39,098 nucleotides of DNA. It comes from Oscillospiraceae bacterium (GTDB lineage Bacteria; Bacillota; Clostridia; Oscillospirales; Acutalibacteraceae). Numbering within the stretch: the first letter of the stretch is position 1; the number at the start of each line of letters is the position of its first letter. The notes below the pieces were generated by a model, which saw only the letters and a program-made list of their open reading frames with translations, ran no database searches and was not told the DNA's origin. The translations under genes were made by a program, and so were the position numbers. Below, one piece after another: positions 8,970-16,816 of the stretch. Location: positions 1 through 39,098 of the forward strand of contig SVOM01000015.1 of the NCBI GenBank assembly GCA_015066405.1, given 5' to 3'.

Positions 8970-9011
8970 CAGTAGATTTTGCAAAATTTTATGTGTTTTT
9001 TATATTAATTC

Positions 9012-9040
9012 TTGACTTTATCTCATTAAAAGTATATTTT
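9012..9040 (+). promoter_or_regulatory. Candidate promoter of the DUF4886 gene
   Basis: TTGACT at 9012-9017 is followed after 17 bases by TATTTT (9035-9040); a TATATT at 9033-9038 gives 15-base spacing instead. Either would initiate just upstream of the AAGGGA RBS. Confidence 0.55.
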
Positions 9041-9061
9041 AATTTAAGGGATGTGATTTCA

Positions 9062-9802
9062 ATGAAAATTCTAAGTATTGGCAACAGTTTTTCACAGGAT
9101 GCGCAAAAATGGTTGCACGATATATGTAAAACCGCAGGACACGATGTAACCTGCATAAACCTTTATATCGGCGGTTGCTCGCTTGAGCACCACTGGGAAC
9201 GCTATCTTGATGATGAGCCCGAATACCGATACGAATTAAACGGTGTTGATAAAAAAGCGATTACATTAAAAGAAGCTCTTAGTGCCGATAAATACGATAT
9301 CATAACGCTTCAACAAGTAAGCCATTTAAGTGCTTACAAAGAAACATACGTACCATACCTCGAAAACCTTTATAACGTGGTTAAAGAGGCACAGCCCGAT
9401 GCGAAAATTTACATACATCACACGTGGGCATATCAGGATGGTCATAAAAGTGATTTTGATAATGATAGTGAAAAAATGTATAAAAGGGTTACGGATGGCT
9501 ACAAATTTGCCGCCGAGCTTATAGGATGCTCGCTTATCAAGGTTGGTCCTTTTATACAGTATCTGCGCCGCAATTTGCCTGAATTTGACAGTAAAACGGG
9601 TATTAACATCACTCGCGATGGTTACCATTTATCGCTTACATACGGCCGTTTTGCTGCAGGACTTATTTGGTTTGCAACACTCGTTGGCGGAGATATAGAT
9701 AAAGTGGATTTAATACCGTTAGAAATAGACGGCGTTCCCGCCGATAAGCAAATTATCGAAAAAATAAAGTCCGCCGCAAAAGAGTTTTTAAAAACAGTAT
9801 AA
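9062..9802 (+). CDS. DUF4886 / SGNH-like hydrolase
   Basis: The chosen ATG at 9062 follows AAGGGA. Upstream codons in this frame overlap the promoter and are not expected to be translated. The 246-residue product begins MKILSIGNSFSQDAQKWLHD, followed by NLYIGGCSLEHHW and TLQQVSHLS, the block pattern of DUF4886. These proteins resemble SGNH/GDSL esterases, with the GNSFS serine as the candidate nucleophile and DGYHLS near residue 190 as the likely Asp/His block. No signal peptide is seen. The family is often found with carbohydrate-degrading genes, but the substrate here is unknown. It is transcribed alone and ends at a terminator shared with the convergent HAD gene. Confidence 0.85.
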   Translation: MKILSIGNSFSQDAQKWLHDICKTAGHDVTCINLYIGGCSLEHHWERYLDDEPEYRYELNGVDKKAITLKEALSADKYDIITLQQVSHLSAYKETYVPYLENLYNVVKEAQPDAKIYIHHTWAYQDGHKSDFDNDSEKMYKRVTDGYKFAAELIGCSLIKVGPFIQYLRRNLPEFDSKTGINITRDGYHLSLTYGRFAAGLIWFATLVGGDIDKVDLIPLEIDGVPADKQIIEKIKSAAKEFLKTV

Positions 9803-9806
9803 ACGC

Positions 9807-9835
9807 AAAAGCCACGAAAAATCGTGGCTTTTTTT
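9807..9835. terminator. Intrinsic terminator between convergent genes
   Basis: GCCACGA (9811-9817), an AAAA loop and TCGTGGC (9822-9828) are flanked by A residues on the left and seven T residues on the right. It serves the DUF4886 gene and possibly the convergent HAD gene. Confidence 0.9.
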
Positions 9836-9837
9836 AT

Positions 9838-10533
9838 TTACATTAATTCGTTTTTAATAAATTCTAACGCATCATCAAGGCAAGAAAAATTGTGGGTTGC
9901 TTTAGACTTATCAGCAAGATTAATGCCTAAAGAAAAGCCACTTTCGTTAAACATTGAGTAATCGTTAACACCGTCGCCCATTGTTACAACTTCGTCTTTT
10001 TCGATGCCCAATTTTTCGCAAAGCCATTTTACCGCCGCGCCCTTGTTTATGCCGTTTGGCACAATATCGTAGGAATCGGAATGCTTGTATGCGGTGATAT
10101 CGTTTAATTTATCGTGGTTATCGGCAAGTATTTTGTCAATAATCTCAAATTCCTTATCTTCCTTGATAAAGGGGGTTAGAGCCGTATTATTGGGCTGAAA
10201 CCACATATCAGGGATTTTTTTGATAATTTCTTCTTTTAAGAATGCCAAAGATTTTTTTGCATTATCGGAATAGGGCATAACACGATAAAACTCGGGCGGC
10301 ACTGTAATGCCAAACTGTATAACCGAGCCGTTTTCACCCATCATAATTGGGGTTTTCCAGTCGCACTGGCGCAAATATCCGCATAAATAGTAGGTTGGTT
10401 TGCCTGAACATACGGCAATTTTAACGCCCTTGCTTTCAATTTCCTTCAAGGTTTTAAGCGCCGTATCGGTTATGGCGCTGTAGCCTGTACGGGCGAGTGT
10501 TCCGTCCAAATCGGATACAATAAGTTTAATCAT
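9838..10533 (-). CDS. Cof-type HAD phosphatase
   Basis: This is a haloacid-dehalogenase-superfamily phosphatase of the Cof/YbjI type (class IIB cap). Motif I is VSDLDGTLA near the N-terminus, motif II is AVCSGKP, and motifs III/IV are the NKGAAVKWL lysine and TMGDGVNDYSMF near residue 190. The start at 10533 was preferred to the ATG four codons upstream, because GGGG lies at the right distance from 10533 whereas the outer ATG has only a weak GAG. The 231-residue size fits the family, which acts on small sugar phosphates or cofactor phosphates; the exact substrate is unknown. It has a consensus promoter. Confidence 0.88.
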   Translation of the reverse strand: MIKLIVSDLDGTLARTGYSAITDTALKTLKEIESKGVKIAVCSGKPTYYLCGYLRQCDWKTPIMMGENGSVIQFGITVPPEFYRVMPYSDNAKKSLAFLKEEIIKKIPDMWFQPNNTALTPFIKEDKEFEIIDKILADNHDKLNDITAYKHSDSYDIVPNGINKGAAVKWLCEKLGIEKDEVVTMGDGVNDYSMFNESGFSLGINLADKSKATHNFSCLDDALEFIKNELM

Positions 10534-10563
10534 AAAAATCCCCATTTCTCAAAAATCAACTAT

Positions 10564-10592
10564 ATTTTACCACAACGAAAATGATAATTCAA
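10564..10592 (-). promoter_or_regulatory. Promoter of the HAD gene
   Basis: On the minus strand the sequence reads TTGAAT (10592-10587), 17 bases, TAAAAT (10569-10564), with TGG directly before the -10 (extended -10). It is divergent from the thyX promoter. Confidence 0.75.
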
Positions 10593-10609
10593 TACTGAAC
10601 AAAAATATA

Positions 10610-10638
10610 TTGATATATATATAAATTTTTGTTATAAT
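10610..10638 (+). promoter_or_regulatory. Promoter of the thyX operon
   Basis: TTGATA (10610-10615), a 17-base spacer and a perfect TATAAT (10633-10638) lie 34 bases before the thyX start. It is one of the best housekeeping promoters in the window. Confidence 0.85.
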
Positions 10639-10672
10639 AAATTGAATATAAAAGTTTAAGGAGTGCGAAAAA

Positions 10673-11440
10673 ATGGCAAAGGTTACATTGCTCGCTTATA
10701 CCCCAGACCCTGAAAGGACTATTGCATGCGCGGCAAAATTATGCTACAGCCCGTCATCAATTGATACTGTACATAGCGGACTTACGGACGAAAAGGTGGC
10801 ATCATTTGTAGAGATGTTATCAGAAATCGGACACGAAAGCCCCATTGAGCACGCGTCATTTACATTTGGCATAGAAGGTGTGTCCCGTGCTTTGTTAGCA
10901 CAAATAACGAGACATAGAATTGCATCGTTTTCGGTGCAAAGCCAACGCTATGTTGCGGAAAAGAGCTTTGAGTATGTAACTCCACCCGAAATTGCCGATG
11001 TGCCCGAAGCACTTGAAATTTTTAAAGAGGCAATGGCTGAGGACCAAAGAAAATATGATAAAATTACCGAAATCCTAAAGGAGAAGCATAAGGCAGACTT
11101 TTTAGCGGCAGGCAAGGATGAAAAAACGGCCGAGCGTATGGCAGAGAAAAAGGCGATAGAGGATGCCCGTTTTGTGTTGCCCAATGCGTGTGAAACCAAA
11201 ATGATAGTAACAATGAACTGTCGCAGTCTTATGAATTTCTTCCGCCACCGTTGCTGCAACCGCGCACAGTGGGAGATACAGGATGTTGCAAATCAAATGC
11301 TCGCACTCGTTAAAGGCGTAGCCCCCGAAATATTCAAAAAAGCGGGACCACCGTGTCTTATTGGCCCCTGTCCCGAAGGCAAGATGTCCTGCGGCAAGGC
11401 AAAAGAAATTAAAGAATATTATGCTAATTTCGGAAAGTAG
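10673..11440 (+). CDS. thyX: FAD-dependent thymidylate synthase ThyX
   Basis: ThyX makes dTMP from dUMP with methylene-tetrahydrofolate and reduced FAD. The family signature RHRxxxxxxxS is present as RHRIASFSVQS (residues 80-90) followed by QRY, preceded by the ESPIEHASFTF block. A later block, RSLMNFFRHRCCNRAQWEIQ, matches the dUMP/FAD-binding C-terminal region. Length (255 residues) fits bacterial ThyX with a central helical insertion. The AAGGAG RBS is at 10658-10663. It is the first gene of an operon with tmk, an obvious functional pairing for dTTP supply. Confidence 0.96.
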   Translation: MAKVTLLAYTPDPERTIACAAKLCYSPSSIDTVHSGLTDEKVASFVEMLSEIGHESPIEHASFTFGIEGVSRALLAQITRHRIASFSVQSQRYVAEKSFEYVTPPEIADVPEALEIFKEAMAEDQRKYDKITEILKEKHKADFLAAGKDEKTAERMAEKKAIEDARFVLPNACETKMIVTMNCRSLMNFFRHRCCNRAQWEIQDVANQMLALVKGVAPEIFKKAGPPCLIGPCPEGKMSCGKAKEIKEYYANFGK

Positions 11441-11447
11441 GACAACA

Positions 11448-12110
11448 ATGGGTAAACTGATTGTTATTGAAGGGCTTGACGGTAGCGGCAAGTCTACTCA
11501 GCTTGAGCTTTTGCCGAGCGGCTTAAAAAAGATAGGGATAGACAGCAAAACTGTTTCTTTCCCCGCTTATGAAAGTGATTCAAGTGCGCTGGTTAAAATG
11601 TATTTATCAGGTCAGTTTGGCAAAAAGCCGGATGATGTAAATGCCTATGCCGCATCCTGTTTTTATGCGGTTGACCGTTATGCTTCCTATAAAACCGCTT
11701 GGGGAGAGTACTATAACGCGGGTGGCACAGTGGTTGCAGGCCGTTATACAACCTCTAATGCGGTTCATCAGGCATCAAAATTGCCTGAGAATATGTGGGA
11801 TGATTTCCTTTCCTGGCTTTATGATTTTGAGTATAACAAAATCGGCATTCCAAAGCCCGATTTGGTTATTTTCCTTGATATGCCAACCGATGTATCTCAA
11901 AAGCTTATGAGCAAGAGGTATGAAGATAACGGCGGCAAAAAGGATATACACGAAAGCGATGTAGATTATCTTAATCATTGCAGAAAAGCAGCACTCTATA
12001 CTGCAAAATTTTCTGGCTGGAAGATTATTTCGTGTGCCGAGAACGGACAGCCCAGAAGCATTGAAGCAATAGCCGAAGATATTTTATCGGCGGCAAAAGA
12101 ACTTTTTTAA
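11448..12110 (+). CDS. tmk: Thymidylate kinase
   Basis: dTMP kinase phosphorylates dTMP to dTDP. The start at 11448 begins MGKLIVIEGLDGSGKSTQLE, which contains the P-loop (EGLDGSGKST). The 29 codons upstream in this frame overlap thyX and are not expected to be translated. The DR motif occurs as YAVDRYASYK near residue 82, and the ADP-binding strand LVIFLDMPTD near 140 is typical. At 220 residues it is a normal length, though divergent from the B. subtilis type. The thyX stop overlaps a TAGGA used as RBS, so the two are coupled. Confidence 0.92.
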   Translation: MGKLIVIEGLDGSGKSTQLELLPSGLKKIGIDSKTVSFPAYESDSSALVKMYLSGQFGKKPDDVNAYAASCFYAVDRYASYKTAWGEYYNAGGTVVAGRYTTSNAVHQASKLPENMWDDFLSWLYDFEYNKIGIPKPDLVIFLDMPTDVSQKLMSKRYEDNGGKKDIHESDVDYLNHCRKAALYTAKFSGWKIISCAENGQPRSIEAIAEDILSAAKELF

Positions 12111-12122
12111 CCGAGGTAAAAA

Positions 12123-12665
12123 ATGGTTTATGTATTTTTAGCAAACGGGTTTGAAGAGATTGAGGCACTAAGCGTTGTTGATATATTGCGCCGCGCCGAA
12201 ATTGAAACAAAAACAGTGGGTGTCGACGGTAAAAAAATTACAGGCGCCCATGGTATAACCGTAAAAGCCGATATAACGGTAGAAGATGTTGATAAAAACG
12301 ATATTGATGCTGTCGTATTACCGGGTGGTATGCCAGGTGCTGTCAACCTTAAAAATTCGGCAGAGGTCGAACAGCTTTTACTTTTTTGTGTAGGTAGTGG
12401 CAAAGTAACCGCCGCAATTTGCGCCGCGCCGTTGGTGTTAGGTAATTTAGGACTGTTAGAAAACAAAACCGCAACCTGCTATCCGGGCTTTGAAGAAGAA
12501 CTAAAGGGTGCAAAAATATTGCGGCAAAATGTGTGCGTTGACGGAAATATCATTACAGCCTCAGGTCCTGCGGCGGCAAATGAGTTTGCGTTTGCGCTTG
12601 TCGATAAATTAAAAAACAGCACCATATCTGCCAAAATTCGTAAAGGAATGTTATTTGAGGTATAA
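12123..12665 (+). CDS. DJ-1/PfpI family protein
   Basis: The 180-residue product has the DJ-1 layout: FLANGFEEIEALSVVDILRR with the conserved glutamate, VVLPGGMPG (about residues 64-72), and the nucleophile elbow AAICAAPLVLG with Cys100. Members act as glyoxalase III or deglycase-like enzymes, or in ThiJ-type roles; the true substrate of bacterial members is debated. The RBS CGAGGT lies 12 bases after tmk. The stop codon is within the GAGGT region used by mltG. There is no functional reason to link it to dTTP synthesis; it seems a passenger in the operon. Confidence 0.88.
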   Translation: MVYVFLANGFEEIEALSVVDILRRAEIETKTVGVDGKKITGAHGITVKADITVEDVDKNDIDAVVLPGGMPGAVNLKNSAEVEQLLLFCVGSGKVTAAICAAPLVLGNLGLLENKTATCYPGFEEELKGAKILRQNVCVDGNIITASGPAAANEFAFALVDKLKNSTISAKIRKGMLFEV

Positions 12666-12667
12666 AA

Positions 12668-13921
12668 ATGGCTAATAAAGATTTTGAGAATATAAACGAT
12701 AATGAATTTTCCTTTGATGATGAGAGTGTGGTAATCCCCACCGAAGCAGCAGAAACTGAGGAAGAAGATATCGTAAAGGTAATAAAAAAAGATAAAAAGA
12801 AAAAAAGCAAGCACGGCAAAGCCAAGCGAAAGAATATTGTAAAATCGGTTATTTGGATAGTTGCTATCGTGCTGATTTCTGTTATTTTAGCGTCAACCCT
12901 CATTATCGGTACGGGTGAGTATCTCGGTATTGGTCCCGGTAGAGGCAAAGAGGTTGTTGTTGAAATAGAAGCAGGTATGTCCACCCGCCAAATTGCCACT
13001 CGGCTTAAGGAATCGGGTGCTATTAACAATTCGCTCGCTTTTTTAATCTATTCAAAAATTTCGGGTAATAGTGGTAAGTATTCATACGGTGTTTACGTTT
13101 TTAATAATGAAATCGGATATGAAGATTTAGCCGAACTGCTTATGACAAATGGCGCTAAGGCCGAAACCAAAACCGTTACCATCCCCGAGGGTGCGGGCAT
13201 TAACGATTACACAAAAAATGTAAACGGCAATGATGTAAAGATAAAAGGTATTGCCACTATTCTTGAAGAAGCAGGGGTGTGCACAAGGGCGGACTTTTTG
13301 GCGGCTCTTAGTGAGGTTGGCACCGAATCAAAACTGTTTGAGGGCGCAACCCCCGAAAAAACCTATTTTGCGCTTGAGGGTTATCTTTTCCCCGATACCT
13401 ATAATTTCTATGCGTATGATTCTAAAGAGTGTGCGCGCCTTGCCGTTAACAAAATGCTCGGCGAAATGGAAAAGCGCTTAACCGATGAAATGATAACCGC
13501 CATAAAAGAAAAGGGGTACACAGTAAACCAAATTCTTACAATGGCATCTATTGTGCAGTTGGAATCGGGCGGTAATGCGGCAGAAGCCAAAAATGTTGCG
13601 GCGGTTTTCTATAATCGCTTAAATAGCACGGCATTCCCGACACTCGGCTCCTCGCCAACATGTTATTACGGAAGGTCATTTAAACACGATGACGGCAGGT
13701 ATGATACCTATAAGGTTAAGGGGTTACCGCCGGGACCGCTTTGTGCGCCGAGTATGGCGGCTATTGAAGCGGCTATCTACCCCACGGAAAATTCGCCCTA
13801 TTATTACTTTGTAACCGATGCTACGGGCAAATTTTATTTCCACAAAACAGGCACAGAACAACAAAACACAATAAATAAATTAAAACGGGATAACAATTGG
13901 ATATATGAGTATTTGGATTAA
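12668..13921 (+). CDS. mltG: Endolytic murein transglycosylase MltG
   Basis: The 417-residue product has a charged cytoplasmic N-terminus (acidic, then Lys-rich at 40-55) and a single membrane segment at about 57-80. A LysM-like region around 95-160 (EVVVEIEAGMSTRQIATRLK) is followed by the YceG catalytic domain. The catalytic glutamate of the ASIV-x-x-E motif is present (ASIVQLES, Glu299). The C-terminal signature GLPPGPLCAPSMAAIEAA and YYYFVTDATGKFYFHKT is complete. MltG cleaves nascent glycan strands outside the membrane to set strand length. It overlaps the following U32 gene by 17 bases, an arrangement also seen in simplified form in Bacilli (mltG beside yrrN/yrrO). Confidence 0.95.
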   Translation: MANKDFENINDNEFSFDDESVVIPTEAAETEEEDIVKVIKKDKKKKSKHGKAKRKNIVKSVIWIVAIVLISVILASTLIIGTGEYLGIGPGRGKEVVVEIEAGMSTRQIATRLKESGAINNSLAFLIYSKISGNSGKYSYGVYVFNNEIGYEDLAELLMTNGAKAETKTVTIPEGAGINDYTKNVNGNDVKIKGIATILEEAGVCTRADFLAALSEVGTESKLFEGATPEKTYFALEGYLFPDTYNFYAYDSKECARLAVNKMLGEMEKRLTDEMITAIKEKGYTVNQILTMASIVQLESGGNAAEAKNVAAVFYNRLNSTAFPTLGSSPTCYYGRSFKHDDGRYDTYKVKGLPPGPLCAPSMAAIEAAIYPTENSPYYYFVTDATGKFYFHKTGTEQQNTINKLKRDNNWIYEYLD

Positions 13922-15140
13922 TAATAAATTACCCGAGCTTTTATGTCCCGCAGGCGATATCGTACGGCTTAAAGCCGCTGTCGATTTTGGTGCCGATGCG
14001 GTGTATTTGGCGGGCGAGGAATTTGGTATGCGTACCGCCGCTACAAATTTCGGGGAAGATGATTTAAAAAAGGGCATAGAGTATGCACATTCTCGCGGTG
14101 TGAAGGTGCATGTTGCGTGCAACACCTTACCGCATAACGAAGAAATACCGCGCTTACCCGCATTTTTAGAGCTTGTAAATGACCTCGGAGCCGATGCGGT
14201 TATTGCCGCAGATATAGGCACAATGGGTCTTGTTAAAAAGTATGCGCCAAGGTGCGAGCTGCACGCTTCAGTTCAGTCGGGAATAGTAAACTATGTTACG
14301 GCTAACGCATTTTACGATATGGGCGCAAAAAGGGTTGTGTTAGCGCGTGAGTTGTCCCTTAAAGAAATTGCAGAAATTCGCGAGAAAACACCAAAAGATT
14401 TAGAGATAGAAGCATTCGCCCACGGTGCTATGTGTGTGTCCTTTTCGGCAAGATGCTTGCTTTCAAGCTATATGACAGGCAGAGATGCCAACCGTGGCGA
14501 CTGCGCTCAGCCGTGCCGTTGGAGTTATTCGCTTATGGAAGAAAAACGGCCGGGGCAGTATTTTGATATTACCGAAACCGATAAAGGCACATATATATTA
14601 AATGCAAATGATTTATGTATGGCAGAGCATTTAAAGGAAATGCGAGATGTTGGTATTGACAGTATCAAAATCGAGGGTAGGGCAAAATCGCACTATTATG
14701 TTGCGGTTGTAACCAATGCCTATCGCGGTGCACTTGATAGCTTGAAAGAAAACCCTGATAATTGGACCTTGCCTAATTGGGTAACCGAAGAGTTAAACAA
14801 GGTAAGCCATAGGGTTTATTCTACGGGCTTTTATTTCGGCAAGCCTGAAAATTCACAAACATACGAAAATGCAGGTTATGTAAGAGATTACAGTGTTGGC
14901 GCTGTAGTTGAAGATTATGTTGACGGCAAGGTAATAGCCACCGTAAAAAATAAGTTCTTTAAAGGGCAGGTGTTCGATTGTCTTGAAGCCGGCAGTACAC
15001 CGTTTATCGTTAATGCCGATAAGTTATTTGATGAGAGCGGTACACCGATTATTGTAGCCCCACATCCTATGATGACGGTGCAAATTCCGTTTGATAGAGA
15101 AATTAAAAAAGGTTCATTGCTTAGAATCAAAGAAATATAA
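13905..15140 (+). CDS. U32 peptidase-family protein, probable tRNA hydroxylation factor (TrhP-like)
   Basis: The 411-residue product begins with LPELLCPAGDIVRLKAAVDF and GADAVYLAG, and contains the U32 signature EAFAHGAMCVSFSARCLLSS followed by GDCAQPCRW. These cysteines are thought to bind an Fe-S cluster. A C-terminal beta-barrel domain follows. U32 members related to YrrO/TrhP act in prephenate-dependent 5-hydroxyuridine formation in tRNA; others are annotated as collagenase-like proteases. The mltG neighbourhood supports the YrrO-like reading. The start at 13905 overlaps the mltG end and has only a weak GGGAT upstream, so coupling is likely. Confidence 0.85.
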   Translation: MSIWINNKLPELLCPAGDIVRLKAAVDFGADAVYLAGEEFGMRTAATNFGEDDLKKGIEYAHSRGVKVHVACNTLPHNEEIPRLPAFLELVNDLGADAVIAADIGTMGLVKKYAPRCELHASVQSGIVNYVTANAFYDMGAKRVVLARELSLKEIAEIREKTPKDLEIEAFAHGAMCVSFSARCLLSSYMTGRDANRGDCAQPCRWSYSLMEEKRPGQYFDITETDKGTYILNANDLCMAEHLKEMRDVGIDSIKIEGRAKSHYYVAVVTNAYRGALDSLKENPDNWTLPNWVTEELNKVSHRVYSTGFYFGKPENSQTYENAGYVRDYSVGAVVEDYVDGKVIATVKNKFFKGQVFDCLEAGSTPFIVNADKLFDESGTPIIVAPHPMMTVQIPFDREIKKGSLLRIKEI

Positions 15141-15142
15141 TT

Positions 15143-15190
15143 AACATCGCCTTTTTGGGTAATACTTTACTTGAAAGGCGGTGTTTTTTT
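15143..15190 (+). terminator. Terminator-like hairpin that contains the PBP ribosome binding site
   Basis: AACATCGCCTTT (15143-15154) pairs with AAAGGCGGTGTT (15174-15185) with one U-G wobble, a loop of 19 bases and a run of T to 15190. The 3' arm is also the RBS of the next gene, and its UUG start codon (15189) uses the end of the U-tract. See the finding on this arrangement. Confidence 0.75.
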
Positions 15191-16787
15191 GCGCAATAAA
15201 TTTGATTTCAGAGTTTTGCTCGTGTTCATACTCATCACTGTGCTTATGTTTATTGGCGTACTGCGGCTTTATAAAATCAGCACCGATACCAAATTAGCAG
15301 CAAGGCAGTATAGCAATTCATTTAGACTCAAATTGGGAAATATACGGGGTAGCATATTTGATAAAGACCTAAACGCCATTACAAACAATAGCTTTAAGTA
15401 TGTGGCGGTGGTGTCCCCAACGCCACTCGGTATTTCGGCAATAAGCGCATATCTTGCGGAAGATGAGCGGTTAAAAGATGCAACCGATACTTTAAGGGCG
15501 GGCAAGCCCGTAGCAGTTATGGTTGATAACGAAATTGAAAGCCCCGCAATAAAATGTGTTAAAATATACGATAACACAGTAGAAAACTACTATCCCGCAC
15601 AGCTTATAGGATATACTGATGCCCAAAATCACGGTGTAAGCGGTATTGAAGCGGCATACGATGATTTGCTTTTTACCGATACATCCATTGATGCCGTGTA
15701 TGCTATGGATACTTTTGGAAATGTACTTAACGGTGTTGAATGTGAAATTTTGGGAGATACATCGCTTTATAAAAGCGGAATAGCACTGACTATTGATAGC
15801 GGCATACAAAAGGCTACCGAAAAAGCAATGCAAGGTGTTAGCTGTGGTGCGGCAGTGGTTAGTGAAGTCGGTAGCGGTAAAATAAGGGCAATGGTAAGCA
15901 ACCCTAATTTTGAAATCGGAAATGTAGCAGAATATTTGGAAAAGGAAAATTCGCCGCTTGTAAATAGGGCCCTCTCTTCTTACAATGTCGGCTCGGCTTT
16001 TAAGCCTTGTGTTGCGGCGGCTATGCTTGAAAACGGGACCGAAAACTATTCTATATATTGTTCGGGCTCGGCCGAAATAGATGGCCATAAATTTAGCTGC
16101 CACAAAAAATCTGGACACGGATGGGTGAATTTGTGTGAAGCACTAACGCAGTCGTGTAACGTTTTCTTTTACAATATTTCAAATATTCTCGGTGCTGATA
16201 AAGTTTATAATGCCGCATCAATTTTCGGATTCGGAAAAGAAATAGATTTAGGTGGTATAAAAACTGCCGCCGGCAGCATAACCGAACGACAAAGGCTCAG
16301 TAGCAGTAGTACGGCTCTTGCTAATTTATCAATAGGGCAGGGAGAATTACTATTAAGCCCCGTTTCAATAATTCCGCTTTATGAGGCAATAGCAAACGGC
16401 GGTGTGTATTATATGCCAACAATTATTGAGGGCACTGTTAATAAAGGTGTGTTGAGTGAGAAAAAACAAAGCGTGCCAACCTACGCTTTTAGTAAAAACA
16501 CAGCCGAGATATTAAGAAAACACTTAATAAATGTTGTAGAAAATGGCACGGGTAAGGCGGCGAATCCCACACTTTGCACGGCAGGGGGTAAAACTGCTAC
16601 TGCCGAAACGGGTTGGCGGAAAAACGGGGAACTGATACAAAACTCGTGGTTTTGCGGATTTTTCCCCGCCGATAATCCAAAATATATTGTGGCAGTGTTA
16701 ATAGAGGATGAAAAAGCAAACGGCACAGCGGGTGCACCCATTTTTAAAAAAATAGCCGATGAAATAATGCAACTTTCAATAAAATAA
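15189..16787 (+). CDS. Class B penicillin-binding protein (D,D-transpeptidase)
   Basis: The start chosen is the UUG at 15189, because AAAGGCGGTG lies six bases upstream; a UUG six codons earlier lies before that RBS. The product is 532 residues: one membrane anchor (about 8-27), a dimerisation-like region with RGSIFDKD, and a transpeptidase domain. Catalytic motifs are SAFK (Ser269, Lys272), SCN (322-324) and a third motif KTA (468-470), where most PBPs have KTG. It builds peptidoglycan cross-links outside the membrane. Length and domain plan resemble PBP2/FtsI/SpoVD relatives without PASTA repeats. Whether it is vegetative or sporulation-specific cannot be told. Confidence 0.9.
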   Translation: MRNKFDFRVLLVFILITVLMFIGVLRLYKISTDTKLAARQYSNSFRLKLGNIRGSIFDKDLNAITNNSFKYVAVVSPTPLGISAISAYLAEDERLKDATDTLRAGKPVAVMVDNEIESPAIKCVKIYDNTVENYYPAQLIGYTDAQNHGVSGIEAAYDDLLFTDTSIDAVYAMDTFGNVLNGVECEILGDTSLYKSGIALTIDSGIQKATEKAMQGVSCGAAVVSEVGSGKIRAMVSNPNFEIGNVAEYLEKENSPLVNRALSSYNVGSAFKPCVAAAMLENGTENYSIYCSGSAEIDGHKFSCHKKSGHGWVNLCEALTQSCNVFFYNISNILGADKVYNAASIFGFGKEIDLGGIKTAAGSITERQRLSSSSTALANLSIGQGELLLSPVSIIPLYEAIANGGVYYMPTIIEGTVNKGVLSEKKQSVPTYAFSKNTAEILRKHLINVVENGTGKAANPTLCTAGGKTATAETGWRKNGELIQNSWFCGFFPADNPKYIVAVLIEDEKANGTAGAPIFKKIADEIMQLSIK

Positions 16788-16816
16788 AAAGGAACCGAGT
16801 GCCGGTTCCTTTTTTA
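16786..16816. terminator. Intrinsic terminator between convergent genes
   Basis: GGAACCG (16791-16797), a five-base loop and CGGTTCC (16803-16809) are flanked by five A residues on the left and six T residues on the right. It works for the PBP operon on + and for the phosphoglycerol transferase on -. Confidence 0.9.

Noticed and set aside
13251..13481. Overlapping frames inside mltG, rel, groEL and other genes
   Set aside because: They lie wholly in other frames of well-conserved genes, lack RBS and have no recognisable protein features.
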